Positions 11,501 to 18,937 of a DNA stretch of 64,000 nt are shown piece after piece. The notes beneath the pieces were generated by a model that saw only the letters and a list, made by a program, of their open reading frames with translations, made no database searches and was not told the DNA's origin. Position numbers and translations under genes: made by a program. Location: contig JAHBTK010000002.1 of assembly GCA_019638625.1 (NCBI GenBank), positions 806,001-870,000 on the forward strand, in the 5' to 3' direction. Position 1 is the first letter of the stretch. Every line of letters starts with the position of its first letter. The stretch is from Chitinophagaceae bacterium (GTDB taxonomy: Bacteria; Bacteroidota; Bacteroidia; Chitinophagales; Chitinophagaceae).

Positions 11501-11700
11501 CCATGCAGGTCACAGGTTATATCACGGCATCGGGGAGCGTTTATGCCGGCTGGGGGTTGTTATGCACTGCTGAGTGCACATTGGCTTGCGACCGGTCCGA
11601 CGCAAGTGGCAGCGTGGGAATCAGGGCTATAGGTACGGTTACAAACAATGGTTCCAGCTTCCGGCTGGAATTTGACGCCAATACTTTCCCGAGAGATTAA
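5536..11700 (+). CDS. Giant secreted repeat-domain protein (TANFOR-like N-terminus, carboxypeptidase-regulatory-like domains)
   Basis: This is a 2054-residue protein with an N-terminal signal region ending near AWSQ (an inner ATG at 5560, MHRFCKIMF, is an alternative start). The first 300 residues (QVNVSITLKPPYSSSISDYY onward) resemble the N-terminal domain that NCBI calls TANFOR in Bacteroidota surface proteins; this is a recollection, not a search result. Around residues 870-960 and 1085-1150 are carboxypeptidase-regulatory-like (transthyretin-fold) modules, for example GMVKLGTSPVAGARVRVKG with TNAQGEYELRGVP. The rest is beta-rich and Asn/Gly-rich. The C-terminus is Gly/Ala-rich with several Cys (GLLCTAECTLACDRSD) and is not an obvious type IX sorting domain. 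Probably exported and cell-surface located; function unknown. It is followed after 16 bases by the FN3 protein gene. Confidence 0.75.
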   Translation: MLPFKPVYMHRFCKIMFVMLMAGMHYATAWSQVNVSITLKPPYSSSISDYYHLENKAVIVITNSSSAALNIKLGGSIVNESRGVYVRTNPDWQPPAPISLAPFATTTIIANPDAMRFLDQSNATTNANSDMLATIVRTGRLPEGAYSICVDAYDYYTGRLLSARGANCFHFELSWLDPPVITFPQNDYIYPAEQISKNFSWTPPLGNLAGGIVEYDQVVVKVQPGQNPNDAIAAARDFNAGNPVLVKRNMLTQTYITQPYDLNFENGATYAMQVVARDRNNKLVLKNEGRSEIVVFQVGKSGIAQNQVPEYVAETPLFTTVQLKAKLRYYWMKNGSASNKNNFGNTVSAPGDNEGGWSANNSGTDLQSANNSNWSAQNADGPVRHNTYGFSGYQNSPLASVTVQLIQAIQFSNPSGSGLNQLSGLPGNIWMPGSSVQTTGGTTISLSILATATSSAGGELTFNVPNLDNIDFGWKQGSFGGSGGEHAWTLSGQYRKVLMLKITSPGESYYADPVQFISGVPGNKEMGTFYCRVKTFNPTVLVADRYDRALTYNNIEVLLVRTNARPHLAPKDEGDPGNFANPQSYNAGMGTNYEIVAKGTTNSSGQVSFRNILVSGMTSGGSPYYLFMRPKNENTTSHSLNYNARELRYATASQWFNDCYYFNGDRLREECYYETSMTALQAVNNGRFSIAGQDPAFDNYTILSTTRTLPRVYGQVKNAAAGNDGGMAQNEENAYWVLWKISREAAVKAKNAAYQGKWGSLMESNQAGFDFIHGILQNNGTPPQIQRYGTTGADGMIDARGLPIEGDQYNPKGYFYILQASKYGFKPAFFAVNRDASGNNNTTGDMHPAALGMAYNAGHLSLEPKGKVKVKLVNQDGQRVSGQVYYTDPATGQTGTVVTVSTSGGYPTVYIPSGSNRKLVVLPTNTEKYEQDTITLNVPADETITEEITVQYKLHRIYFNVRNSAGQPLANVKISLIDIPADLVTMYPDVRSPYSSEAMYFQAPGNDQNNNNNYVAVNNNTMPQVLGPMDRMTNNNGGADFAFTNSSPSFKFRITGPPGTSYVVMHKNVHSTASKTWQRVDIELKSGRTVKGMVKLGTSPVAGARVRVKGSNPLIETLTNAQGEYELRGVPRDTLLTFSATKPYSGYVGMEYKEGQVLMDIYGNVNYANQITTTDHTTFINFKLRIYDGLDLSRLLGFPLEVSNLVETNNGSGSVSISGLVSVTDSLNNLFKMYGTAADGKVLSTIDFSDIVVVADSKKNEAQIPYCRPRTLPVRTDINEQPVLMYDSYTALLWDNVNGITLSNYGAGNQAQGAALGKVQISASSVNDNNFGYLPGQELFLKRSVNDNSLQFPVFTSSGTAAISGTAGFPVVNSNGTNFRYALKFNQAEFTVIASSATSRLYKDSIVLDSRLQTNLSDVNPSNLNFPIGHVVVNEQRKLNHINAVVNSTVPPDAFSMQIKRVKVDNSGVHFDGTINPIGLSLPFTEATLYPDRFHIAQGSLDVNNLKLLDAIPVQVHTGATFGYDATRATPAWYLSITANGNNNPAATISGQYMNGLPAQSSIPFSSLWFYSNGDRELNLGNITSSYRLHNVTDFSLQSVELSDNMIALNGLLNMGIPAIPAYNTGLLYDKAANNTISNLTLRPFSMSDQAVNGIVLSFNGGNSNSIQFSNGKLEIKGILRDENPDVFKNVRYTITKTNALTQLTLDTLPNRQQIILGGDNNSRMVLSNIDGKMWVENNAWNHLYFNGDMPEDMGFTADGRRMRFEVKGRLEVVNQRMHLKSVSTPFGDLNMTYDLAKHRLIGQLSFDKTIGTMDVRGDAELVVDKLGYYFMGAGAMEMSNPTVTGGTFMLFGDYKHKQSDRRAAIESMLKEYSYYYAQLHELPNGYSNINALNGFFFEAGGQIPFPGLPNVDINLGLVYATLSVTVGGDIRMGMNFGEVNSYNLGMGVFVNALFAMGHTGGIVCGGVELRASAGIDMDGTYYSNGDYTMQVTGYITASGSVYAGWGLLCTAECTLACDRSDASGSVGIRAIGTVTNNGSSFRLEFDANTFPRD

Positions 11701-11716
11701 AACAAAAAATATACAG

Positions 11717-13720
11717 ATGAAACAATTCTTTCAATATACAGTCCTGCTTGTTTCAGCAATGCTGCTGTACAATAATATGGCGGCCCAGGAAAACTACCCG
11801 CACCTGGCACGACCCGGCGCAAAGGGTATTTTCGTAATGGCGGGTGATATGATCCTTCGGGCCGGGGATGCCCCTTATATTATCGAAAGAAAAAAGGGGG
11901 GTGAAAAAGAATTTAAAAAAATAGCGGAGCTGACGCCTGTTCCTTCAGCAGAAGCGTTCAAAAAAAATGCGGAGGCTTCATTGAGCTGGCTGCCCTACAA
12001 AACGGATCTTACATCATACCGGCTGGACAGTATCTGGAAAACAGGAATGGCAGCGGGTAACCTGAGAGCTTTAAAGAACGTTGGCTACAGCTTACCGGTG
12101 ATGGCAGGATTTAACCTTGTATGGCTGGATGAGCAGGCAGAGAAGGGTAAAACCTATCAATATCGGGTAACCGCCGGCAATACAGTGCTGACATCCACGC
12201 CGGTATTGTATCGTCCGGCGCCTGTGGCACGTGTAAACGTGGAGAACCAGGTTTTTAATGAACCGCAGCATACACTCTATACACATGCGATAGCCGTTGG
12301 TGAAAACAGGCCTGTTTGGCTGGAGGTATACCGCAGTAGTGACAAAAAAAGCTTTGATATGGTCGCGGCGGAGATCCTGGTAGCGCCCGGTCATGATACC
12401 ATGCGGTATGTTATAAAAGATACGACCGCCCGGGAAGGCGACCTGTATTATTATTTTCTGAAAGGGTATGATGCCCTGGGAAATGTGTCAGTAAACAGTG
12501 ATACGCTCCTGACCGCATCGCTTGACTTCATACAGATGCCCCTGCCGCAGCAGGTGGTGGTATTGCAGGACAGCGCCGCAGGTGGGATCAGCATTTCGTG
12601 GAAAATGCAGAAAGCTTCCCTGATCAATATGCTTACCCTGTACCGGAGCACTAACTCGGTGGATGGTTTTGAACCGATAGCCGTACTGTCGCCGGATCAG
12701 CAGCAATTTACAGATGACAATGTGCAACCGGCCACCGCCTACTTTTACTATTTTGAAGCTACCTATAAAATGCAGGACCGGTCTAAAAGATCCACCATGT
12801 TCGCAGGATCGTATACCGATAAACGGCCACCTGCCCCGCCTGCCGGTATCACGGCAACAGGAACAGAGCAGGGCATTACGATAAGCTGGGAGAATCATGA
12901 TAAAAATATCAGCGGTTTCTGGCTGTACCGCGGCGAACAAGGCAGGCCGTTGGTACTAACAGGCGCCCTGATCCCGGCAATTGACACGATCACACAATAC
13001 AATTTTACAGATACGGACAGCCTGTTCAACGGCGGCGTGTTCTATACCTATGCCATCAGGTCTTACTCAACCAGCCATGTGGAAAGCATTTTTTCTGATA
13101 CAGCCGTTGCAAGGCCTTTGAAAAATATTCCGGTTCCCAAGCCACCTTTGGATGTAAAGGCACAGACCACCAACGGAAAAACCTGGGTAACATGGGACGA
13201 TGTATCGGCTTACGACGGACATGTGGCAGGCTACCGGCTGTTGCGCAGCGTGAAAAAAAACAATACCGACAGCTACCATCCTGTGGATACCATTTTTTGC
13301 AGCGCCAACCTATACGTGGATTCATTGATGCAGCCCGGCGAAATATACCGCTACTCCGTCAGCACATTGTCGGTGCTGGGTGTAGCCAGTGCCACCGCCG
13401 AAATAAAAGATATCTCTCCGGAAGGTTCGGGACGAGCGGCGCTGCCGCCACCGCCTTCGTCGGTAGTGGCCAATATTACCAAAGCGGGTGTGCAGCTCAA
13501 TTGGGAACCGCCGGCGGTTGCGCAGCAGGTGGAGTACGTGATATACCGGTATGAGCGGGGAAAGGCCCCTGTAAAAGCAGGAACGGCTTCTTTCGATCGT
13601 TCCGGGTTTACGGATACAACCGCCGCAAAAGGCAAACAGTATTTCTATTTTGTCCGGTCGGTAACTCCTGCCCTGCTCGAAGGCGAGAAAAGCAATGAAG
13701 CGATGGCGCTGTATAAATAA
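11717..13720 (+). CDS. Secreted fibronectin type III repeat protein
   Basis: The protein is 667 residues from the ATG at 11717. This start was chosen because it directly precedes a signal peptide (MKQFFQYTVLLVSAMLLYNN, cleavage near MAAQ); the frame is open further upstream but overlaps the previous gene. At least four FN3-like modules fill the C-terminal half, with typical phrases such as ITISWENHDKNISGFWLYRG, TWVTWDDVSAYDGHVAGYRLLRS and VQLNWEPPAVAQQVEYVIYR, each ending in a YFYFVR/YRYSVS-type strand. No catalytic domain is seen. Likely a periplasmic or surface adhesion/scaffold protein acting with the giant protein encoded 16 bases upstream. Confidence 0.8.
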   Translation: MKQFFQYTVLLVSAMLLYNNMAAQENYPHLARPGAKGIFVMAGDMILRAGDAPYIIERKKGGEKEFKKIAELTPVPSAEAFKKNAEASLSWLPYKTDLTSYRLDSIWKTGMAAGNLRALKNVGYSLPVMAGFNLVWLDEQAEKGKTYQYRVTAGNTVLTSTPVLYRPAPVARVNVENQVFNEPQHTLYTHAIAVGENRPVWLEVYRSSDKKSFDMVAAEILVAPGHDTMRYVIKDTTAREGDLYYYFLKGYDALGNVSVNSDTLLTASLDFIQMPLPQQVVVLQDSAAGGISISWKMQKASLINMLTLYRSTNSVDGFEPIAVLSPDQQQFTDDNVQPATAYFYYFEATYKMQDRSKRSTMFAGSYTDKRPPAPPAGITATGTEQGITISWENHDKNISGFWLYRGEQGRPLVLTGALIPAIDTITQYNFTDTDSLFNGGVFYTYAIRSYSTSHVESIFSDTAVARPLKNIPVPKPPLDVKAQTTNGKTWVTWDDVSAYDGHVAGYRLLRSVKKNNTDSYHPVDTIFCSANLYVDSLMQPGEIYRYSVSTLSVLGVASATAEIKDISPEGSGRAALPPPPSSVVANITKAGVQLNWEPPAVAQQVEYVIYRYERGKAPVKAGTASFDRSGFTDTTAAKGKQYFYFVRSVTPALLEGEKSNEAMALYK

Positions 13721-13754
13721 GGAACCATGTTTTAAAAAATTAAAAAATATACGG

Positions 13755-14267
13755 ATGAAAACAGTTTTTTCTCTGGCGGCTGTATGGATAGTTTTTACAG
13801 TAATGGCCGGCTGCGACAAGCAGGGCCCGATGGGTCCCCCGGGCGAACAGGGCCCGGACGGGGCAAATGGTTCAGGCGGCAGTACGCTTAGTTTTTTAAC
13901 GCCTGCCAACGCAACTATACACTGGGAGGTGTCGGACGGGTGGGGTGGCGATGCGCTTTCTGAACTACGGGTAAATGATAACCCGATAAGCCTGCCGGGT
14001 TCGTTGCGAAGCATTATTGAAGCAGGTGGGGTAGTGATGGTATATTTTCTTACGGAAGACGACCGGTGGCTGCGCCTCCCCGAAATTGAAGACGCGAGAT
14101 ATGCCCATTACAGTTATGCGTATTATTTTCCGGGAGAGGATTCGGGAAACGATTTTTATATAGGCCTGTATGCGCGGGTGAAAAACGATATGCTGCCGAT
14201 TGTTATAAAAAGGGTCAAAGTAGTAGCGCTTCCTGCCTCGCATCATGAAGAAATAGAATTGAAATAA
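13755..14267 (+). CDS. Lipoprotein with short collagen-like tract (paralogue 1 of 3)
   Basis: The 170-residue protein starts at the ATG at 13755, in front of a lipoprotein signal peptide with lipobox VMAGC (Cys20). The frame is open upstream, but that extension overlaps the previous gene. Directly after the Cys comes a Gly-X-Y stretch (GPMGPPGEQGPDGANG, residues 24-39), then a Gly/Ser linker and a beta-rich C-terminal domain of about 120 residues. Mature protein is expected to be anchored in the outer membrane, possibly surface exposed. The two following genes have the same plan. The collagen stretch (about five triplets) is short for a stable triple helix on its own. Function unknown. Confidence 0.8.
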   Translation: MKTVFSLAAVWIVFTVMAGCDKQGPMGPPGEQGPDGANGSGGSTLSFLTPANATIHWEVSDGWGGDALSELRVNDNPISLPGSLRSIIEAGGVVMVYFLTEDDRWLRLPEIEDARYAHYSYAYYFPGEDSGNDFYIGLYARVKNDMLPIVIKRVKVVALPASHHEEIELK

Positions 14268-14285
14268 AAACATAAAACGGATCAT

Positions 14286-14873
14286 ATGAACACTTTTAAC
14301 GGCAGGGTCAGCAGGTGGCGGCAGTTTTCCATGCTGTGTATTTTTTCCGTCCTGGTAGTATTCAGTTCCTGCACCAAAGAAGGGCTGCAGGGTCCGCGGG
14401 GTCCGCAGGGACCTCCCGGCGAAAACGGTACGGGCTCGGGAGGCGGCGCTACTGCTATGCTCAGCTATACATTTAAAAGCAATAGCTTTCAATGGCATGC
14501 TACCGGCACAGACACAATGCTTTATTATGGTTATTTATTGTATGTTACCTCTTATGTTTTGAGACACCAGGAAAATAATGTGCCGGTTGATTATATATCC
14601 CTGCCTGCTTCGCTGAACGAACAGGTTGAAAAAAATGGCATACTGGTATTGGGGGTTTTGCAAACACCCTATTCCCGGGAAATATTTCCGATATCGCATA
14701 TACCGGTAGAGTTTTATTCGCAGGTAACCTATAGCTATTCGCTGAAGAAATCGGGAAATGGTTACCGACTCAGCATCATCGCAAAAAATATGGACTTCCT
14801 GGATCAGTACCCGATGGGCGCCATACAGGTGGTGGCAATTCCACCTACTGCAAACGGAGTGATCCATAACTGA
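14286..14873 (+). CDS. Lipoprotein with short collagen-like tract (paralogue 2 of 3)
   Basis: A 195-residue lipoprotein with lipobox VFSSC (Cys29), followed by TKEG and five Gly-X-Y triplets (GLQGPRGPQGPPGENG, residues 33-48), then a Gly-rich linker and a domain of roughly 140 residues. The C-terminal domain shares features with its neighbours: a stretch ending in a strand like IQVVAIP (compare VKVVALP in paralogue 1 and LRVLMVP in paralogue 3), which indicates a shared fold. The gap to paralogue 1 is 18 bases, so it belongs to the same operon. Function unknown. Confidence 0.8.
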   Translation: MNTFNGRVSRWRQFSMLCIFSVLVVFSSCTKEGLQGPRGPQGPPGENGTGSGGGATAMLSYTFKSNSFQWHATGTDTMLYYGYLLYVTSYVLRHQENNVPVDYISLPASLNEQVEKNGILVLGVLQTPYSREIFPISHIPVEFYSQVTYSYSLKKSGNGYRLSIIAKNMDFLDQYPMGAIQVVAIPPTANGVIHN

Positions 14874-14904
14874 TTTATTTTTCATCACAGATAAATTGAA
14901 TGCT

Positions 14905-15561
14905 ATGCAAATGGTAAGGATCATAAAAAACAGCGCTGTGTTACTACTGGCCTTGCTTTTCTCCTGCGCCAAGGAAGGCGCGGAGGGCCCTCCCGGGCCG
15001 GAAGGTCCCCAGGGGAATAATGGCAGCAACGGCGGCGCCGGCGAAGGAGTGGTGCTGGCATTTCAAACTCCCGCCGGCAGCCTGTTCAGGTGGCAACAAA
15101 ATGCGTCAACTGAAAAGTTCAATTTGCATGTGCAGTTCCCCGGCACCACACAATGGTCGGAGAACGGGGTATTATTTGATGATACTGCGGGGCATGCCTA
15201 TGGCTCCCTGATCGTTTCGTTCATGAGAGCTTCCGCCAGTCCGGGCGATACCGCCTGGTATGCGCTGCCCTTCCTGGCGCCCACGAATATCACCGAGCGG
15301 ATGGATGTATATAGAGACAGGATCACAATACGGCCACAGGACAAACAGGTGTTGCTGCAACAGGAAGCCCTGATCCCCCAGCCGCCATCCAATGTTAAGT
15401 CGCCCACCTACAGGGTTTTCGGGTTGCGGGTGCTTATGGTACCTTCCTCCGAATCCGGTGTACTGCGCAAAGCTGCCCCGGATGAACTGAACACTATGGA
15501 CGCCGTCATGGAAAAATATGGGATCAGGGAAAATGACTTTACGGAAATGAGAGCTTTTTAA
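14905..15561 (+). CDS. Lipoprotein with short collagen-like tract (paralogue 3 of 3)
   Basis: A lipoprotein of about 218 residues from the ATG at 14905 (a TTG at 14896 and an ATG at 14911 are also in frame). Lipobox LLFSC (Cys21) is followed by AKEG and six to seven Gly-X-Y-like triplets (residues 25-46, GAEGPPGPEGPQGNNG and on). The C-terminal domain of about 170 residues is beta-rich and contains the FGLRVLMVP strand that parallels the two upstream paralogues. It is the last gene of the run that starts at 3832; the next gene converges 31 bases away. Function unknown. Confidence 0.8.
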   Translation: MQMVRIIKNSAVLLLALLFSCAKEGAEGPPGPEGPQGNNGSNGGAGEGVVLAFQTPAGSLFRWQQNASTEKFNLHVQFPGTTQWSENGVLFDDTAGHAYGSLIVSFMRASASPGDTAWYALPFLAPTNITERMDVYRDRITIRPQDKQVLLQQEALIPQPPSNVKSPTYRVFGLRVLMVPSSESGVLRKAAPDELNTMDAVMEKYGIRENDFTEMRAF

Positions 15562-15592
15562 CGGGGAGGTAAAAATAAAAGCCTGATGCCTG

Positions 15593-17473
15593 TTACAAAG
15601 GTATGCTCATCGTCACGGTAGTGCCCTCCTCTGCAACAGAGTGGATGGTGGTGCTGCCTTTCAACTCGGTCGCCCTGTTTTGCATATTCTTTAGGCCGTT
15701 GCCCTTTTTCTGCATGCGGTCATCAAAGCCGCTTCCGTTATCGGTTATCTGCATCAGCATTTGCCTGTCCGTTTGTTCTATAGATACCTTTATTTCCGTA
15801 GCAGCCGAATATTTTACCGCATTGTTCACCGCTTCCTTAAAAACCAGGTACAGGGCCTTGCGCTGAGGCATATCCAGTTTGTGCAGCACCGCTTCTTCCG
15901 CCCGGAAAGACGGTTCGATATTTTTGCTTTTGCATATATCATAAAAGAAATGTTTCATTCTTTCTTCCAGGCTTTTGTCTTCAGGACGGCTGTGCTTGAT
16001 CATCCATACGATATCGCCCATTTTTTCCATGGTTTCCCTGGAATAGGCGCTTACTTTTTTCAGAATGTCTTTTTGCTGCGGCATATCGCTTTTTTCGGAG
16101 GAGGCCATTTCGCTCAACATGTGGATGCTGCTGAGCGAGCTGCCTACTTCATCATGCAGGTCGCTGGCTATCTCATTGCGCAACTGCAGTTCTTTCATGC
16201 GTTGTTTCAGCCGCTGTCGATTGATCAACAGGAAAATCGCAACAACAGCAAGTAACGCCAGTAATAAGGAGCCTGCAATCAGTATCCGTTGTTTTGATAA
16301 ATTTTGTTCCTGTATCTGTTTATCCCTGGTCAGTAAGGCTATTTCATTATTCTTTTCTTCCACTTTAAAGGAGGTTTGCATATAGGCTATCTGTTCGTCG
16401 AATTTATTCTTAAGCAACGTGTCGTTCAACAGGCTGCTTTTTTTCAGGTAAAAATTTGCTTCCTTGTAATTGCCATCTGCGGTATAAGCCTCGGCCAATA
16501 TTTTAGCTGCGGCAATTTGTTCTTCCAGAAAAGCATACCGGCTGTTAATGCCATAGGCCTTTAACCCGGCTTCTATGGCATCGGTGATCTTGTGTTGCTG
16601 TAAAAAACTCTCTGCGTAATTTGCGTAGGCATCTGCCTGTTGTACTTCATTATCCCGTGCATGTTGCAGTGCCAGTGCTGCGGCCGATTCGGCTTTCTTA
16701 TACTGCTTTGTAAAATTATACAGGCTGCTTATATTGCTGTAATACATGCTGATGTTTACTTCATCACCTGCCTGGTCCGCAACAGCTATCGCCTGTTTAT
16801 AATAATTCAAAGAGGAGTCATGTGCCCCGGTGCGTTTATAGATATTTGCAAGATTATTGAGCATAATGGCCTGCATTTTTTTATTTCCCCCCTCTTCATA
16901 TAACCTGTAAGCCCGGTCATAATAACTCTTGCTCTCTGAATATTTATCCTGGTAATAATAGATGGTTCCGATAGTCTGGTTGATCCTCGCTCTCCGGTCG
17001 TTGTTGTTGGCCAGTTCGGCATAATGTAAGGCGGTATCACAATCCAGCAAAGATTGTTTCAGGTTGCGCAACTGCATACAGGCATCAGCCCTGTTCAGGT
17101 ATGCCAAAGCCAGCCTGTTGGGCTCGCCTACTTTTTTCGACCAGACAATAGCAGAATCGGTAAAGATCAGGAAGGAATCGATTTTTGATGCGGCATTGTA
17201 CACCACCGACATATTGAGGTAACAGCCTGCCACTCCTTTGTCGAATCCTGCCTGTATGCCCAAATCTACGCCTGCTTTCGCATATCCCAACGCGGTGGCG
17301 GGATCGCTGTTCAAAAGGATGCCTGCGAGCATACGGTACAGGTTTACCCTAGTCGTGTCGTCTTTGGCGGTTTTCAGTTCATTGACAAGCGAATCGGTTG
17401 AAAGGCTTTGCGCCTGCGTTTGCAGCAATGCACAAAGCAGGAAAGGGAGGAATAGAATTGCCCGGCGTAACAT
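15593..17473 (-). CDS. TPR-repeat sensor histidine kinase (HisKA_3, NarX/LytS-like)
   Basis: The protein is about 626 residues from the ATG at 17473, which precedes a signal peptide (MLRRAILFLPFLLCALLQTQAQ). The periplasmic half consists of tetratricopeptide repeats (residues about 40-340; phrases such as NNLANIYKRTGAHDSSLNYYKQA). A single membrane helix (ILIAGSLLLALLAVVAIFLL) is followed by a coiled linker, a HisKA_3 dimerisation domain with H-box DLHDEVGSSLSSIH (His near 439) and a HATPase_c domain (NNAVKYSA, DNGSGFD, GNGLKNMQNR). This architecture is common in Bacteroidota and pairs with LuxR/NarL-type regulators. The partner is probably the regulator at 18219, which is divergent across a 745-base spacer. 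Confidence 0.93.
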   Translation of the reverse strand: MLRRAILFLPFLLCALLQTQAQSLSTDSLVNELKTAKDDTTRVNLYRMLAGILLNSDPATALGYAKAGVDLGIQAGFDKGVAGCYLNMSVVYNAASKIDSFLIFTDSAIVWSKKVGEPNRLALAYLNRADACMQLRNLKQSLLDCDTALHYAELANNNDRRARINQTIGTIYYYQDKYSESKSYYDRAYRLYEEGGNKKMQAIMLNNLANIYKRTGAHDSSLNYYKQAIAVADQAGDEVNISMYYSNISSLYNFTKQYKKAESAAALALQHARDNEVQQADAYANYAESFLQQHKITDAIEAGLKAYGINSRYAFLEEQIAAAKILAEAYTADGNYKEANFYLKKSSLLNDTLLKNKFDEQIAYMQTSFKVEEKNNEIALLTRDKQIQEQNLSKQRILIAGSLLLALLAVVAIFLLINRQRLKQRMKELQLRNEIASDLHDEVGSSLSSIHMLSEMASSEKSDMPQQKDILKKVSAYSRETMEKMGDIVWMIKHSRPEDKSLEERMKHFFYDICKSKNIEPSFRAEEAVLHKLDMPQRKALYLVFKEAVNNAVKYSAATEIKVSIEQTDRQMLMQITDNGSGFDDRMQKKGNGLKNMQNRATELKGSTTIHSVAEEGTTVTMSIPL

Positions 17474-17851
17474 ATAACAATATACAAATAATTTATATGG
17501 GTTTACCGGTAAGAGGGCGCATTTACCTTCGGTGAGAACTATTCTCATTGCGGCAAAATCAGGGATAAACAAATGCCGCAATAAAAGTTCAATTTTTCGC
17601 TCTACTCACAACGTTCCGGTCAACGAGACACCATAACCACCTTGTAAAGATCATATAAAAGGGAAATGCCGCCTTTACGAGGCTTTACTCAAACTAATAC
17701 CTCTGCGCTACCATACTATCGGTCGTACCGACCTGGGCGAAAGCGACTGTAGAAGTATTTTGAATTATTAGTCGCTTCATATCGAAACTTTAACGATACT
17801 CATACCTAAACCATATGCCTTTCTGCGTGTGCTCTGCTCCTTCCCATTAAA

Positions 17852-17962
17852 GCCCTGTAAGGGCGATATTTTGGTAGAACGGGATATCCCTTGATCAAAG
17901 CCCCATTGGGTGCGACATTATTTTTATATCTGGCAACTTTCTTTGATTGCCCCATTAGGGGT
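17852..17962. repeat. Three degenerate GC hairpin units at 48-49 bp spacing
   Basis: Unit 1 at 17852 is GCCCT-GTA-AGGGC. Unit 2 at 17900 is centred on CCCATTGGG. Unit 3 at 17949 is CCCC-ATTA-GGGG. Units start 48 and 49 bases apart. They share flanking fragments: CGATATT or CGACATT after the hairpin, and TTGATCAAA or CTTTGATT before the next. They look like diverged copies of one palindromic unit of the dispersed type common between Bacteroidota genes. Confidence 0.55.
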
Positions 17963-17998
17963 TTATTGCTATTATTTCTTAAGTTGACGGCCATGGTG

Positions 17999-18019
17999 CC
18001 TGCCTGACCGGTAGGCAGG
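17999..18019. repeat. CCTGCCT hairpin (dispersed-repeat type)
   Basis: Perfect 7-bp stem CCTGCCT (17999-18005) and AGGCAGG (18013-18019) around the loop GACCGGT. The motif resembles a palindrome scattered in many Bacteroidota genomes; a related CCTGCC/GGCAGG core appears inside the long hairpin at 51556-51602 in this window. Confidence 0.6.
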
Positions 18020-18218
18020 TCTCACCGACCGAAAAATTATGTATGGAGCGAAGATTGGAATACACCCGGTTTCGGTATTGCCCCCATGCTTATTTTATTG
18101 TAGTTTTCCATACCGTTTTTCAGGTTAACCGACCGGGGGTTGCCCGGGCGGGGAAAATCCCGAAATCGGGGGATTGGCGGTTGAAATATTTTTTTTCAAT
18201 TTTGTAGAAAATACCATC

Positions 18219-18863
18219 TTGATACGCGTTGCGGTTTTTGAGGATAATAAACACCTGCGGGAAACCTTCGAATTATTGCTGAATAAAACGGAAGGTATTG
18301 TTTGCGCGGGCGCCTATCCCGACAGTGACGGTATAATAGAATTGCTGCAATATGAGCCGGCCGATATCATTCTTATGGATATAGAAATGCCGGGCATGAA
18401 TGGTATTGAAGCCACCCGGCTGGTGAAACAGCACTACCCGCATATAAAGATCCTCATCCAGACCGTTTTTTTCGACGACGATTATATTTTCAATGCTATC
18501 TGCGCAGGCGCTTCGGGATATATCCTCAAGTCCACTACCCCCGAAGGATATGTGCAGGCCATACAGGACATTGCCGCCGGGCACTCCCCCATTACGCCCG
18601 GTATTGCCAGCCGTGTGCTGGAGCTGTTCCGGAAAACGGTTCCGGCGCCGGCAAGCCCGGAGATCTACACCCTCACCACCCAGGAAAAAAAAGTACTGGA
18701 GCTGCTTGTGGACGGTAAAAGCTATAAAATGATCTCAGCCGAACTGGGCATTAGTTTTGAAACCGTGAAAAGCCATATAAAGAATATCTATGGCAAGCTG
18801 CATGTAAACTCCGGTACCGAAGCCGTGGCCCTCGCCTTGCGGAAAGGGATTGTGGAAAGATAA
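18219..18863 (+). CDS. Response regulator, NarL/LuxR family
   Basis: The protein is 214 residues from a TTG at 18219, giving the start MIRVAVFEDNKHLRE, where family members usually begin. The frame is open to 18174, but the extra residues are Phe-rich and unlike the family. Receiver domain residues 1-118 have E8-D9 and phospho-acceptor D54 (LMDIEMPGMNG). The C-terminal LuxR-type helix-turn-helix is at about 150-214 (LTTQEKKVLELLVDGKSYKMI, then ISFETVKSHIKNIYGKL). It is probably phosphorylated by the TPR kinase encoded divergently at 15593-17473. Targets are unknown. Confidence 0.92.
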   Translation: MIRVAVFEDNKHLRETFELLLNKTEGIVCAGAYPDSDGIIELLQYEPADIILMDIEMPGMNGIEATRLVKQHYPHIKILIQTVFFDDDYIFNAICAGASGYILKSTTPEGYVQAIQDIAAGHSPITPGIASRVLELFRKTVPAPASPEIYTLTTQEKKVLELLVDGKSYKMISAELGISFETVKSHIKNIYGKLHVNSGTEAVALALRKGIVER

Positions 18864-18937
18864 ACCTACAGGCGGCAGGTCAACAGTTAGCGCAAATAAA
18901 TTTTCGGCGGTGAAAGGAATGCTTTACATTTATTTTA

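Larger units (their letters stand above)
17474..18218. other. Repeat-bearing divergent spacer without a gene
   Basis: The 745-base stretch lies between the TPR kinase and its likely regulator. I see no convincing gene: a 62-codon minus-strand frame (17806-17994) runs straight through the hairpin array and has no recognisable domain. The spacer holds three GC hairpins at 48-49 bp spacing (17852-17962) and a separate CCTGCCT/AGGCAGG hairpin (17999-18019). The promoters of both divergent genes should be at its two ends. Confidence 0.6.

Noticed and set aside
13322..14014. 230-codon minus-strand frame across the FN3/lipoprotein boundary
   Set aside because: It overlaps two well-supported genes with signal peptides on the other strand and has no domain.
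17852..17962. CRISPR array
   Set aside because: Only three units, all degenerate, with similar rather than unique spacers and no cas genes in the window.
17806..17994. A 62-codon minus-strand frame in the kinase-regulator spacer
   Set aside because: It runs through the hairpin array, its residues are dictated by the palindromes, and it shows no domain or start signal.
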